From positions 186,001 through 250,000 of the forward strand of contig CBDFGE010000005.1 of assembly GCA_965247055.1 (NCBI GenBank): 64,000 nt of DNA, given 5' to 3'. This DNA is from CBDFGE01 sp965247055 (GTDB lineage Bacteria > Chloroflexota > Dehalococcoidia > Lucifugimonadales > JAGWBF01). Both the position numbers and the translations under genes were made by a program. Position 1 is the first letter of the stretch. Each line of letters opens with the position of its first letter. The notes below the pieces were generated by a model. The model was given only the letters and a program-made list of their open reading frames with translations, had not been told where the DNA came from and ran no database searches. Positions 41,991 through 51,050 of this stretch are shown piece after piece.

Positions 41991-43547
41991 ATGGAATTCG
42001 ACGGGCTGCTCACCGCCACCGTATTCTTGCCCCTTGCCGGGGCTCTGGTCATTGCCGCCGTCGTAAGGGCCGACCGGTGGGTCCGAGTCTTCGCGGTGGT
42101 CATCGCGGTGGCGGACCTTGCTCTGGCGATTACCGTAATGGCCCTCTTCGATCATGGGGGTAGCGGTGACCGGTTCCAGCTGATAGACAAGTTCTTCTGG
42201 ATAGGCGAGGAGTCGGTCTTCGAAAACACCACCTTCGCCGCCAGCTACTTCCTGGGGGTGGACGGCATCAGCGCACCCCTGGTCCTCCTCACCGGGCTCC
42301 TGGGTCTTTCCGCCGTGCTGGCTTCATGGAACATCAGGCTCAGAGTGAGGGAGTACTTCATCTGGCTGCTGGTGCTCCAGACGGCGGTGATGGGGGTGTT
42401 CGTTTCCCTGGACCTGCTGCTGTTCTTCCTTTTCTGGGAGCTGGAGCTCCTTCCCATGTACATGCTCATCTCCATCTGGGGATCGGGCCGCAAAGAGTAC
42501 TCGGCCATGAAGTTCGTCATCTTCACCTTGCTGGGCAGCGCCTTCATGCTGGTGGGCATCGTGACCGTGTTCGTGAGCATGGGCACCTTCGACATGGAGG
42601 TGCTGTCGCGGACCGGTATAAATCCCGAGGCCGTCAGCGCGATTATTCCCATGGGGGTCCTCTTCTGGCTGTTCGTTGCCGGCTTCGCCATAAAGCTGCC
42701 GGTGTGGCCCCTGCACACGTGGCTGCCCGACGCCCATACCGACGCCCCGACAGCGGTGAGCGTGATGCTGGCGGGGGTCTTGCTGAAGATGGGGGGCTAC
42801 GGCCTGATACGGATAAGTGTGGGGATGTTTCCCGGCTTGGAACACGCCCGGGACTTCTCCTGGGCTCTGGTGGTGCTGGCGGTTATAAGCGTCCTGTACG
42901 GCGCGGTGGTGACCTTGAGGCAGACGGATCTGAAGCGGCTTATCGCCTACAGCAGCGTCAGCCACATGGGCCTCGTGCTGCTCGGCGTGGCGGTGGGCGT
43001 CGGCGGTGGTGCAGCCTCCGGGCTGGCCCTGACTGGGGCCAGTATGCAGATGTTCGCCCACGGCACCATAACGGGCCTCCTGTTTCTGCTAGTGGGGCTA
43101 GTCTATGACAAGACCCACACGCGCTACATCCCCGACCTGGGCGGCCTCGCTGGCCGCATGCCCCTGGTGGCCTCGGTGTTCCTCATCGCCGGGCTGGCTT
43201 CCCTGGGCCTGCCCGGGCTGAGCGGGTTCGTGGCCGAGGTGCTGGTGTTCCTCGGGTCCTTCAAGGCCTTCGCCTGGCCCACGGCCCTTGCGGCCTTCGG
43301 CATCGTGCTGGCCGCGGGCTACATCCTGTGGATGATCGAGAGGGTGTTTTTTGGGGCTGCCAGGGAGCGATTTGCCCAGGTGTCCGATGCCAGCGTAATG
43401 GAGGCCCTACCCCTGGGGATCCTGGTGGTGAGCATCGTGGTGGTCGGCGTCTATCCCGCCTTCCTGACCGACGTGTTCGACGCGGGCGTGGAGCCCATAG
43501 TGCGAATGATGGCTGAGGGGGCTGGGATAGTGGGAGCGGGACCATGA
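41991..43547 (+). CDS. nuoM: NADH-quinone oxidoreductase subunit M
   Basis: Antiporter-like subunit, 518 residues, about fourteen helices. FWELELLPMYMLI holds the key Glu, and KLPVWPLHTWLPDAHTDAPT and SSVSHMGLV are conserved. It overlaps nuoN by four bases (ATGA). Confidence 0.95.
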   Translation: MEFDGLLTATVFLPLAGALVIAAVVRADRWVRVFAVVIAVADLALAITVMALFDHGGSGDRFQLIDKFFWIGEESVFENTTFAASYFLGVDGISAPLVLLTGLLGLSAVLASWNIRLRVREYFIWLLVLQTAVMGVFVSLDLLLFFLFWELELLPMYMLISIWGSGRKEYSAMKFVIFTLLGSAFMLVGIVTVFVSMGTFDMEVLSRTGINPEAVSAIIPMGVLFWLFVAGFAIKLPVWPLHTWLPDAHTDAPTAVSVMLAGVLLKMGGYGLIRISVGMFPGLEHARDFSWALVVLAVISVLYGAVVTLRQTDLKRLIAYSSVSHMGLVLLGVAVGVGGGAASGLALTGASMQMFAHGTITGLLFLLVGLVYDKTHTRYIPDLGGLAGRMPLVASVFLIAGLASLGLPGLSGFVAEVLVFLGSFKAFAWPTALAAFGIVLAAGYILWMIERVFFGAARERFAQVSDASVMEALPLGILVVSIVVVGVYPAFLTDVFDAGVEPIVRMMAEGAGIVGAGP

Positions 43548-45079
43548 CCGGCCACGATGTGCGCCTGCTATCTCCGGAGCTGGCCATGGCCGGGTTGGCC
43601 CTGCTGGTCATATTGCTGGACCTGGTGGTGAGACGGAAGGGGTTCCTGGCGGTAGTCTCGGGTGTGGGGCTCCTCGTTCCCCTGGGGCTGAGCATCTGGC
43701 TGTGGTTCGAGGTGGGCCAGGAGTCCCCCGAGCGGTTGGAGGGCATATTCAACCTGACCGGGTCCGGGGCCGCCCTGATCGTGGACCGGTTCGCCCTGTT
43801 TTTCAAGTTCCTGGTGCTGGCGGTGGTGGGCCTCATCGTGCTGGCCTCCACCGACTATGTGAGCAGGATGGAGAAGTACCGGGGAGAGTTCTACGGCCTG
43901 ATCCTGTTCTCGGCGACTGGGATGATGCTGCTGGCGGCGGGCGGGGAGCTGATCACTATATATATCTCCCTCGAGCTGACCACGCTGCCCTTGGCGGCCC
44001 TGGCTGCCTTCCTCATGACCGCGCAGTCCAGCGAGGCTGGTATGAAGTTCCTCCTACTTAGCGCCATCAGCTCGGCGCTGATGCTATACGGCATGGCCCT
44101 TGTGTTTGGGTTCACGGGGAGTACTTATCTATCAGAGATAGCGGAGCAGGTCGGGCCTCTGGCGAGCTCGGACACGGCCTTTGGCGGCAGCCCCGCCCTC
44201 ATGATCGGAATTGCACTGATCGTGGCGGGGTTCGGGTTCAAGATATCCGCGGTGCCCTTCCAGATGTGGGTCCCCGACGTGTATGAGGGCGCGCCCACCC
44301 CGGTTACCGCCTTCCTCTCGGTGGCCAGCAAGGCCGTTGGGTTCGCGGTGCTGCTCCGGATCTTCTACCTCGGGTTTGACGCCTTCGAGGCGGACTGGGG
44401 GCTGATCTTCGCGGTGCTCGCCGTAGCCTCGATGACCGTCGGTAACCTGGTGGCGATGGCCCAAAGCAACATCAAGCGAATGCTGGGGTACAGCACCATC
44501 GCCCACGCCGGATACCTTCTGGTGGGGCTGGCCGCCATAGCCGCCAGGACGACCGAGGAGAGGACGCTGGGGCCCAGTAGCGTCCTCTTCTACCTGGGCG
44601 CCTATGCCGCCACGAACCTGGCCGCCTTTTTCGCCATTATCGCCATCGCCAACAAGGTGGGTAGCGAGCAGATCGAGGCCTTTGCCGGCATAAGCCGCCG
44701 TGCGCCCTTCCTGGCGCTGGCCCTGGGGCTGGCGCTGGTGGCGCTCATAGGCGTGCCCCCCACCGGGATTTTCATAGCGAAGCTGTATATCTTCAGCGCC
44801 GCGGTGAACAGCGATCTCGTCTGGCTGGCGCTCGTGGGGGTCGTAAACAGTGTCGTTTCCGCCTACTACTACCTGAGGGTCGTAAGGGTGATGTACCTCG
44901 AGCCCTCCCCCTCGGAGGAGCGGGTCCCATCATCCCTTGCCTTCCGGGCGGCCCTGGGCCTATCGGCCCTGGGGGTGGTGGCGATAGGTATAGTGCCGGG
45001 TCCCCTTTTCAGGCTGGCGGAGATCTCTGTGAGTGCACTGCCCAGGGTCGCCGTAGGCGGCGGCGTGCCCTTTCCATGA
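43544..45079 (+). CDS. nuoN: NADH-quinone oxidoreductase subunit N
   Basis: Antiporter-like subunit, 511 residues, fourteen helices. ISLELTTLPLAAL, KISAVPFQMWVPDVYEGAPT and MLGYSTIAHAGYLLVG are family signatures. It ends the operon. No nuoE, nuoF or nuoG gene is found before or after, so the complex encoded here has eleven subunits. Confidence 0.95.
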   Translation: MTGHDVRLLSPELAMAGLALLVILLDLVVRRKGFLAVVSGVGLLVPLGLSIWLWFEVGQESPERLEGIFNLTGSGAALIVDRFALFFKFLVLAVVGLIVLASTDYVSRMEKYRGEFYGLILFSATGMMLLAAGGELITIYISLELTTLPLAALAAFLMTAQSSEAGMKFLLLSAISSALMLYGMALVFGFTGSTYLSEIAEQVGPLASSDTAFGGSPALMIGIALIVAGFGFKISAVPFQMWVPDVYEGAPTPVTAFLSVASKAVGFAVLLRIFYLGFDAFEADWGLIFAVLAVASMTVGNLVAMAQSNIKRMLGYSTIAHAGYLLVGLAAIAARTTEERTLGPSSVLFYLGAYAATNLAAFFAIIAIANKVGSEQIEAFAGISRRAPFLALALGLALVALIGVPPTGIFIAKLYIFSAAVNSDLVWLALVGVVNSVVSAYYYLRVVRVMYLEPSPSEERVPSSLAFRAALGLSALGVVAIGIVPGPLFRLAEISVSALPRVAVGGGVPFP

Positions 45080-45157
45080 TAAACCGGGGGAAGCCGCGGC
45101 GCCATCTCCGGGGCTGCCCGGCGGCCTCACCGAGAGTTCCTTGCGCGCGCGCTTTTG

Positions 45158-45187
45158 TTGACACTGAAGCTGAGCGGGTGCTAGACT
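45158..45187 (+). promoter_or_regulatory. promoter of nadK
   Basis: A perfect TTGACA (45158-45163), an 18-base spacer and TAGACT (45182-45187), in the intergenic region after nuoN. Confidence 0.55.
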
Positions 45188-45275
45188 TCCCGTGATCATG
45201 TTTCAGCTTCCAACCTGCCTTGTCGGTAACGGCGTACTCGGGGGCTTCCAAACAGGGCGAGCCGGGTAACGGGTG

Positions 45276-46172
45276 ATGGTACCTACGGCGGCCAAGAAAA
45301 TCGGCATAATATACAACGCCAGAGAGCCGGACGCCCGGGCGATGTGTTCGACCCTGATTGGGCACCTCGACCTGTCGGAGCGGTGCTGGACGTGTTCCTC
45401 GTCCGACGTGGGGCCGGATATCCCGGAGTCGAAGGGCACGGACCTGATCGTGACCATTGGAGGGGACGGCACTATCATCCGTGCGGCCAGCGTGTCGGTG
45501 CCCCACAGCATCCCCATGTTGGGGATCAATATGGGACGCCTGGGGTTCATGACCGAGCTCGAAGCGGAAGAGGCCATGGAGATGGTGCCCCGGTACCTGG
45601 AGGGGATGGCCAGGGTCGAGGAGAGGTGTATGCTTCAGGTCACTGCACTGCCGGCGCCGAGGGGTGACGGGGCAGAGGCGTCCGGGGATATGGGCTCCTA
45701 CCATGCCCTGAACGACGCTGTGGTCGGCCGGGGTGCCGTGTCTCGACTGGTGAAGATCGGGGCCTTCATAGATGGGGTCCAGCTGACCGATTTTCGGGCC
45801 GACGCGGTGATCGTCGCCACGGCTACCGGCAGCACCGGGTACAACCTCTCGGTGGGTGGCCCCATCCTGTCGCCCGAGGCCGGCGAGATCATCCTGAAGG
45901 CTGTGGCGCCCCACGTGGGCATGGCCCCTGCCCTGGTGCTCTCTTCGACCTCCGTGGTCGAGCTTGTGGTGGATACCGACTACCAGACCATCCTCAGTGT
46001 GGACGGGTACGTCGACGTGGACCTGGCTCCCGGCGACGGGGTAAGGGTCCAGATGAGTCCCCGCAAGGCCCGGTTCCTTCGGGCCTACCCGCCGGGCCAC
46101 TTTTACGCCACCCTCACCCGCCGTCTGGGATTTGGGGGCGGCCAGAGCACCACCCGGGCAATTCAGTACTAG
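45276..46172 (+). CDS. nadK: NAD kinase
   Basis: Phosphorylates NAD to NADP using ATP or polyphosphate. 298 residues from ATG 45276 (GTG 45273 also possible). The catalytic TIGGDGTIIRAA motif lies at about residues 61-72, and NMGRLGFM and ATATGSTGYNLSVGGPI complete the NAD site. A Nudix hydrolase follows eight bases later. Confidence 0.93.
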   Translation: MVPTAAKKIGIIYNAREPDARAMCSTLIGHLDLSERCWTCSSSDVGPDIPESKGTDLIVTIGGDGTIIRAASVSVPHSIPMLGINMGRLGFMTELEAEEAMEMVPRYLEGMARVEERCMLQVTALPAPRGDGAEASGDMGSYHALNDAVVGRGAVSRLVKIGAFIDGVQLTDFRADAVIVATATGSTGYNLSVGGPILSPEAGEIILKAVAPHVGMAPALVLSSTSVVELVVDTDYQTILSVDGYVDVDLAPGDGVRVQMSPRKARFLRAYPPGHFYATLTRRLGFGGGQSTTRAIQY

Positions 46173-46180
46173 GCGCACCG

Positions 46181-46729
46181 GTGACGACTCCGCAGCATGA
46201 GCCCACAATCGAAAGCCGCCGGGTGTTCCATGGCAAGATACTCAGCCTCCGGGTGGATACGGTACGGCTGGCCCGGGGCTCCAGCGCTACCAGGGAGGTC
46301 GTGGAGCACAGTGAGTGCGTGTGTATCGTGCCGCTGGACCATGAAGGCAACGTGGTCCTGGTGGAGCAGTATCGTAAGCCGGTGGAGGGTATCCTCCTAG
46401 AGGTGCCTGCCGGAGGCGTGGAGTCGGGGGAACTGTCCCGCGAGGCGGTACTCAGAGAGCTCCAGGAAGAGACCGGCTATTCGGCGGATAACCTGGAGCA
46501 TCTCTCCAGTTTCTGGACGACCCCGGGGTTCTGTACCGAGCTTATGCATGCCTACCTGGCCACCGGCCTCCGGCCTGGCGAGCTCCGGCCCGACGAGGAC
46601 GAGGACATCCGGGTGGTGAAAATGCCTCTGGAAAGGATACCCGATATGATACGGCGGGGGGAGATCAAGGACGCCAAGAGCATCGCGTCCCTGCTCCTGG
46701 CGTTATATGTCTACAACTCAGAGGGATGA
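46181..46729 (+). CDS. nudF: Nudix hydrolase, ADP-ribose pyrophosphatase type
   Basis: A 182-residue Nudix protein. The Nudix box GGVESGELSREAVLREL plus QEETGYSA matches G-x5-E-x7-RE-x2-EE-x-G. The preceding EQYRKPVEGILLEVPAG is typical of ADP-ribose pyrophosphatase, which splits ADP-ribose into AMP and ribose phosphate. The start is GTG. It follows nadK closely, so NAD metabolism is a fitting context. Confidence 0.88.
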   Translation: MTTPQHEPTIESRRVFHGKILSLRVDTVRLARGSSATREVVEHSECVCIVPLDHEGNVVLVEQYRKPVEGILLEVPAGGVESGELSREAVLRELQEETGYSADNLEHLSSFWTTPGFCTELMHAYLATGLRPGELRPDEDEDIRVVKMPLERIPDMIRRGEIKDAKSIASLLLALYVYNSEG

Positions 46730-46849
46730 TGGGCTATAATGTTCCAGGCCCTCTATGGGTCTGGGGGTCTGGGGTTTGCAGTTTCTTGGCGAGATGGGGC
46801 GGGTCCATTCTCAGGACTCGAGTTTTGGCAGCGATAAAAGGGGAGCCCC

Positions 46850-48529
46850 GTGCTTGAGCATGACGTGCTTGTGGTGGGAGCCGGCCTGGCGGGCATGCGC
46901 GCCGTGTTGGCAGCCCATCGCAGGGGAGCCAACACAGGCATCATCAGCAAGGTATATCCCGTGCGCAGCCATTCCAACGCTGCCCAGGGGGGGATCAATG
47001 CCGCGCTGGTGGACAGGGGCGATAGCTGGGAAGAGCACGCCTACGATACGGTGAAGGGCAGCGATTACCTGGGCGACCAGGATGTCATCGAGCTTATGTG
47101 CCGGGTGGCGGGGGAGGAGCTCATCTCCCTGGAACACATGGGAGTGATCTTCAACCGGGACGAAGAGGGTCGCCTGGGCACCAGGGCCTTCGGAGGGCAG
47201 CGCCGGGCCAGGACCTTCTTCGTGGCCGATTTTACCGGCCAGGCCATGCTCCACGTGCTCCACGAGCAGCTCTTGAAAGCCGGCATTACCAGCTACGAGG
47301 AGTGGTTGGTAACCACCCTGATCATGGAGGACGGCGAGTGCCGCGGCGTGGTGGCCATTGAGATTCGGACCGGTCGCATATACGTCATCCGGGCGAAGAC
47401 GGTGATATTGTGCACCGGGGGCCTGGGCCGGGCCTTCGAGCCCAGCACCAACGCGCTGATCGTGACCGGCGACGGCATGCACCTGGCCTACCGGGCCGGA
47501 GCTCCCCTCATGGACATGGAGATGGTGCAGTACCATCCCACCACGCTGAAGGGCAGCGGCGTGCTGATCACCGAGGGGGCCAGGGGCGAGGGCGCCTACC
47601 TCCTCAACAAACATGGTGAGCGGTTCATGGAGAAGTACGCTCCCGATATGATGGAGCTGGCCTCCAGAGACGTAGTCTCCCGGTCCGAGGCTACGGAGAT
47701 AGCGGAGGGTAACGGGATAGACGGGTGCGCGCTGCTGGACTGCCGCCACCTTGGGGAAAAGCTGATAAAGGAGAAGCTCTCCCAGATATACGAGATCGGG
47801 CTCGACCTGGTGGGCATCGACATCACCAAGGAGCCCATACCGATCCAGCCGGGGATGCACTACCAGATGGGAGGCATCAAGACCGACGTGGACGGCAGGA
47901 CCCTGGTCCCGGGCCTCTATGCCGCCGGGGAGTGCGCTTGCGTCAGCGTACATGGGGGTAACCGCCTCGGCGCCAACTCCCTCCTGGACACCATAGTCTT
48001 CGGGCACCGGGCCGGGGACCACGCCGCCGAAGTCGCTGCGGGCATGAAATACAAGGCCTTCAACGTGGAGGCCTGGGCAGAGAACGAGGAAGAGAGGCTC
48101 CGCGGCATGCTTGACCGCGAGGCCAATGGGGACCGGGTGGCAAAGATACGATGGGAGATGGGCACCACCATGGACCGGCACCTGGGTGTGTTCCGAGACG
48201 AGCAGGGGATGAAGGAGGCCGCCGCGACTCTCAGGGCGTTGAGGGAGCGCTATGAGAAGGTCCCGGTGGAGGACAAGGGCCGCATTTTCAATACCGACCT
48301 GGTGTTTGCCCTGGAGCTGGGGTTCATGCTGGACTGCGCCGAGACGATCGTGGTCAGCGCTCTGGAGCGAAAGGACAGCCGTGGGGCCCAGTTTCGAAGG
48401 GACTATCCCACTCGGGACGACGAGAACTGGCTCAAGCATGTAGCGGTAACCCACTCCGAGCATGGGCCCCAGGTCTCCTACCAGCCCGTGGTGATAACCC
48501 AGTGGGCGCCCGAGGAGAGAAAATACTGA
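46850..48529 (+). CDS. sdhA: succinate dehydrogenase/fumarate reductase flavoprotein subunit
   Basis: Flavoprotein of 559 residues that oxidises succinate with covalently bound FAD. The N-terminal VLVVGAGLAGMRAVLAA binds FAD, and the attachment His lies in VRSHSNAAQGGINAAL. MEMVQYHPTTLKGSG and GEGAYLLNKHGERFM shape the active site. The start is GTG after AAAGGGGAG. Its stop overlaps the sdhB start by one base (TGATG). A TATAAT at 46735-46740 may belong to its promoter. Confidence 0.94.
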   Translation: MLEHDVLVVGAGLAGMRAVLAAHRRGANTGIISKVYPVRSHSNAAQGGINAALVDRGDSWEEHAYDTVKGSDYLGDQDVIELMCRVAGEELISLEHMGVIFNRDEEGRLGTRAFGGQRRARTFFVADFTGQAMLHVLHEQLLKAGITSYEEWLVTTLIMEDGECRGVVAIEIRTGRIYVIRAKTVILCTGGLGRAFEPSTNALIVTGDGMHLAYRAGAPLMDMEMVQYHPTTLKGSGVLITEGARGEGAYLLNKHGERFMEKYAPDMMELASRDVVSRSEATEIAEGNGIDGCALLDCRHLGEKLIKEKLSQIYEIGLDLVGIDITKEPIPIQPGMHYQMGGIKTDVDGRTLVPGLYAAGECACVSVHGGNRLGANSLLDTIVFGHRAGDHAAEVAAGMKYKAFNVEAWAENEEERLRGMLDREANGDRVAKIRWEMGTTMDRHLGVFRDEQGMKEAAATLRALRERYEKVPVEDKGRIFNTDLVFALELGFMLDCAETIVVSALERKDSRGAQFRRDYPTRDDENWLKHVAVTHSEHGPQVSYQPVVITQWAPEERKY

Positions 48530-49479
48530 TGGAAGTGACCTTCAGCATCAGGCGTTACAACCCGGAGGCAGAGGCTCCCGCGCCCTATTGGTCGGACTAT
48601 ACCCTCGAGGTGGATAGATTCACCACCGTTCTGGACGGCCTGATCAAGATCAGGGAGGAGATAGACGGCAGCCTGGCCCTCCGGTGCTCCTGCCGCAGCG
48701 CCATCTGCGGGTCCTGCGCCATGCGGATAAACGGCCACGCTGCGCTGGCGTGCAAGGTCCGAGTCTCCGACATCTTCCACGGGGAGGCCGTTACCGTCGA
48801 GCCGGCGGGGAATATGGGCGTCATCAAGGACCTGGTGGTGGACATGACCCCCTTCTGGGACAAAATAAAGGCCGTGGATCCCTGGCTCCAGCCCAAGGGC
48901 CCGGAACCCGAGGCGGAGTACCTGGCCCCCAACGAGGACATGCTGCACCTGGCCGGGGTTATGGACTGCATCATGTGTGGCGCGTGCGTTTCCGACTGCA
49001 CTGTGCTCGAGGTGGACCCCAAGTTTCTGGGTCCAGCCGCCCTGGCGAAGGCCTATCGCTTTGTGGCGGACCCCCGGGATGACCAGGATGACGCTCGCCT
49101 CGATGCGCTGAGCCAGTACGCGGGCATCTGGGACTGCACCCGCTGCTACGAGTGCGTCGAGGTATGCCCCAAGGGCGTAGCCCCAATGGACAGGATCATG
49201 GCCCTGAGGGACAAGGCGATACGTGCCGGGTATGACAACACCGTGGGCGCACGCCACACGGACGCCTTCGCGGAGCTCGTGGGCCACAGCGGCTGGCTTG
49301 ACGAGCTGAGGCTCCCGGTGAAGACCGTGGGTATGTTTAACATGCCGGCGCTGCTCAACTTCGCCCCCGTGGGCCTCCGGGCATTGAGAAAAGGGAAGAT
49401 GCCCCCCATATTTCACAAGATGTTACCCAACGTGGAGAATGTCAGGCGCATCTTCAGGCGGGTTGAGCGGGAAGGGTAA
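48529..49479 (+). CDS. sdhB: succinate dehydrogenase iron-sulfur subunit
   Basis: Three-cluster electron-transfer subunit, 316 residues, longer than the usual 240. The [2Fe-2S] site is RCSCRSAICGSC with Cys in LACKVRV. The other clusters use CIMCGACVSDC and CTRCYECVEVCPKG. The C-terminal 70 residues extend beyond the standard protein, probably contacting the HdrB-like subunit encoded next. ATG 48529. Confidence 0.93.
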   Translation: MEVTFSIRRYNPEAEAPAPYWSDYTLEVDRFTTVLDGLIKIREEIDGSLALRCSCRSAICGSCAMRINGHAALACKVRVSDIFHGEAVTVEPAGNMGVIKDLVVDMTPFWDKIKAVDPWLQPKGPEPEAEYLAPNEDMLHLAGVMDCIMCGACVSDCTVLEVDPKFLGPAALAKAYRFVADPRDDQDDARLDALSQYAGIWDCTRCYECVEVCPKGVAPMDRIMALRDKAIRAGYDNTVGARHTDAFAELVGHSGWLDELRLPVKTVGMFNMPALLNFAPVGLRALRKGKMPPIFHKMLPNVENVRRIFRRVEREG

Positions 49480-49523
49480 CTCCGGTCCGCAGAATCCCGA
49501 AACCCGGAAGGGTAGGAGACCGA

Positions 49524-50426
49524 ATGGCAAAATATGCTTTCTTCCCGGGCTGCGTGTCCAGAGGGGGGTGCCCCGAGCTGTACCCGGCGGCCCGGCAGGT
49601 GTGCCAAAAGCTGGAGATCGAGCTGGAGGAGCTGGTGGGGGCCTCCTGTACAGGCGCGGGCGTCCTGCAGGAGAAGAACCAGCTTTTGGGGGATGTGCTT
49701 AACGCCCGCAGCTTCGCCATGGCCGAGGGTCTGGGCCTGCCCATCATGACCATCTGCAGCACCTGCCAGGGGGTCATGAGCCAGGCCAACAAGCGGCTGA
49801 AGGACGACCCGGACTATCTGGCGAAGGTCAACACCTATCTGGCCGAGGAGTCCCTGGAGTACCGGGGCACCGCGGTGGTGAAGCACCTTCTCTGGATAAT
49901 CATCGAGGATGTGGGGCTGGAAAAGCTCCGCAGCTACGTTACCGCCCCCCTTGCGCACCTGCGGGTGGCGCCCTTCTACGGCTGTTACATCCTCAGGCCC
50001 AGCGACGCCCTCGACTTCGAGGGGCAGCCCGAGCGCCAGACATCCCTTGAGACCGTCATCACCACCTTGGGCGGCCAGGTGGTGGACTTCCCGGGGAAGA
50101 GCCGGTGCTGCGGGTTCCCCATCCTGACCATAAACGAGCGAAACTCCGTTGCCATGGTGGGTAAGCATACTTCGGAGGCCGCGGACCTGGGCGCCGATGC
50201 CATGGTGACGCCCTGCCCCCTATGCCACCTGAACCTGGATGGCTACCAGCCCAAGGCGATGGCCCAGGCAGAGCGCAAAATCAACCTGCCCATTCTGCAT
50301 CTGCCCCAGCTTATAGGCCTGGCCATGGGCCTCAACCCCAGGGACCTGGGCCTCCAACGACACATCATCTCCACTTGGGACGTGCTGGACAAGCTGGAAA
50401 CGGCGCGCCGCAGCCCCTCACCGTAG
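49524..50426 (+). CDS. SdhE/HdrB-like CCG-domain subunit
   Basis: A 300-residue protein with two CCG-type domains, as in heterodisulfide reductase HdrB and SdhE of type E succinate dehydrogenases, where it replaces the usual membrane anchors SdhC/D. The second domain is complete (YGCY, SRCCGFPI, CPLCHLN). The first has SC instead of CC (GASCTGAG) with CSTCQG. There are no membrane helices; attachment may be by amphipathic segments. It follows sdhB by 44 bases. Confidence 0.85.
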   Translation: MAKYAFFPGCVSRGGCPELYPAARQVCQKLEIELEELVGASCTGAGVLQEKNQLLGDVLNARSFAMAEGLGLPIMTICSTCQGVMSQANKRLKDDPDYLAKVNTYLAEESLEYRGTAVVKHLLWIIIEDVGLEKLRSYVTAPLAHLRVAPFYGCYILRPSDALDFEGQPERQTSLETVITTLGGQVVDFPGKSRCCGFPILTINERNSVAMVGKHTSEAADLGADAMVTPCPLCHLNLDGYQPKAMAQAERKINLPILHLPQLIGLAMGLNPRDLGLQRHIISTWDVLDKLETARRSPSP

Positions 50427-50483
50427 CGGCGGGGGAGACTTGCCGCCCAGTGTGGAGACCCGTTGACGAGGCCCGCCGTATGC

Positions 50484-51035
50484 TTATGAGAACAGGTCCC
50501 CGACCACGCAGCTAAAGCCCGGCACTACGTCTCCGCCGTCGAGGGTATCCTCGGACGAGAGCGTTACTACTCCCCTTGCCGCCTGGTACACGGTGACCCG
50601 GTGTGTAGCAGGATAGAGCACCCAGACCGTGCGCGTGCCAGCGCCGAGCCAGCTCTTCACCTTGTCCCTCACCTCCCGCTCCCTGTCGCCGGGAGACACT
50701 ACCTCCACGGCCAGGTCCGGTGCCAGCTCCAGGAAGCCCGCGGTCAGCTCACCCGCTGGAAGCCTGTCCCGGCCCACGAAGGACGCGTCGGGGGCGCGCA
50801 CCGTGTCGGGGTTGCGCCCCAGGACAAAGCCGGTCTCCGCCGCGAAAGTCCAGCCCAGCCGGTGGGCGTTGACGTGGACGCTGAGCAACGCCCCGATCTG
50901 CATCGCGACGCTTCCGTGGCTGGCCCCGGCTGGCGGCATTTCGTACAGCTCTCCTTTAACCAGCTCATAGCGCATATCGCCGCCGGACATCCGAAGGAGC
51001 TCCTCTGCGGTGAGGGTGGTCTTTCGCGCACGCAT
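50484..51035 (-). CDS. Uma2-family (DUF820) PD-(D/E)XK nuclease-like protein
   Basis: A 183-residue Uma2 protein. The core shows RYELVKGELYEMP, the acidic APDLAVEVVSPGD with D-x6-E, and the final CVVGDLF. It belongs to the restriction-endonuclease fold, but its substrate is unknown. Such genes are often numerous and horizontally spread. It is downstream of the aminotransferase on the same strand. Confidence 0.88.
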   Translation of the reverse strand: MRARKTTLTAEELLRMSGGDMRYELVKGELYEMPPAGASHGSVAMQIGALLSVHVNAHRLGWTFAAETGFVLGRNPDTVRAPDASFVGRDRLPAGELTAGFLELAPDLAVEVVSPGDREREVRDKVKSWLGAGTRTVWVLYPATHRVTVYQAARGVVTLSSEDTLDGGDVVPGFSCVVGDLFS

Positions 51036-51050
51036 GGGATTTTCCCGTGC

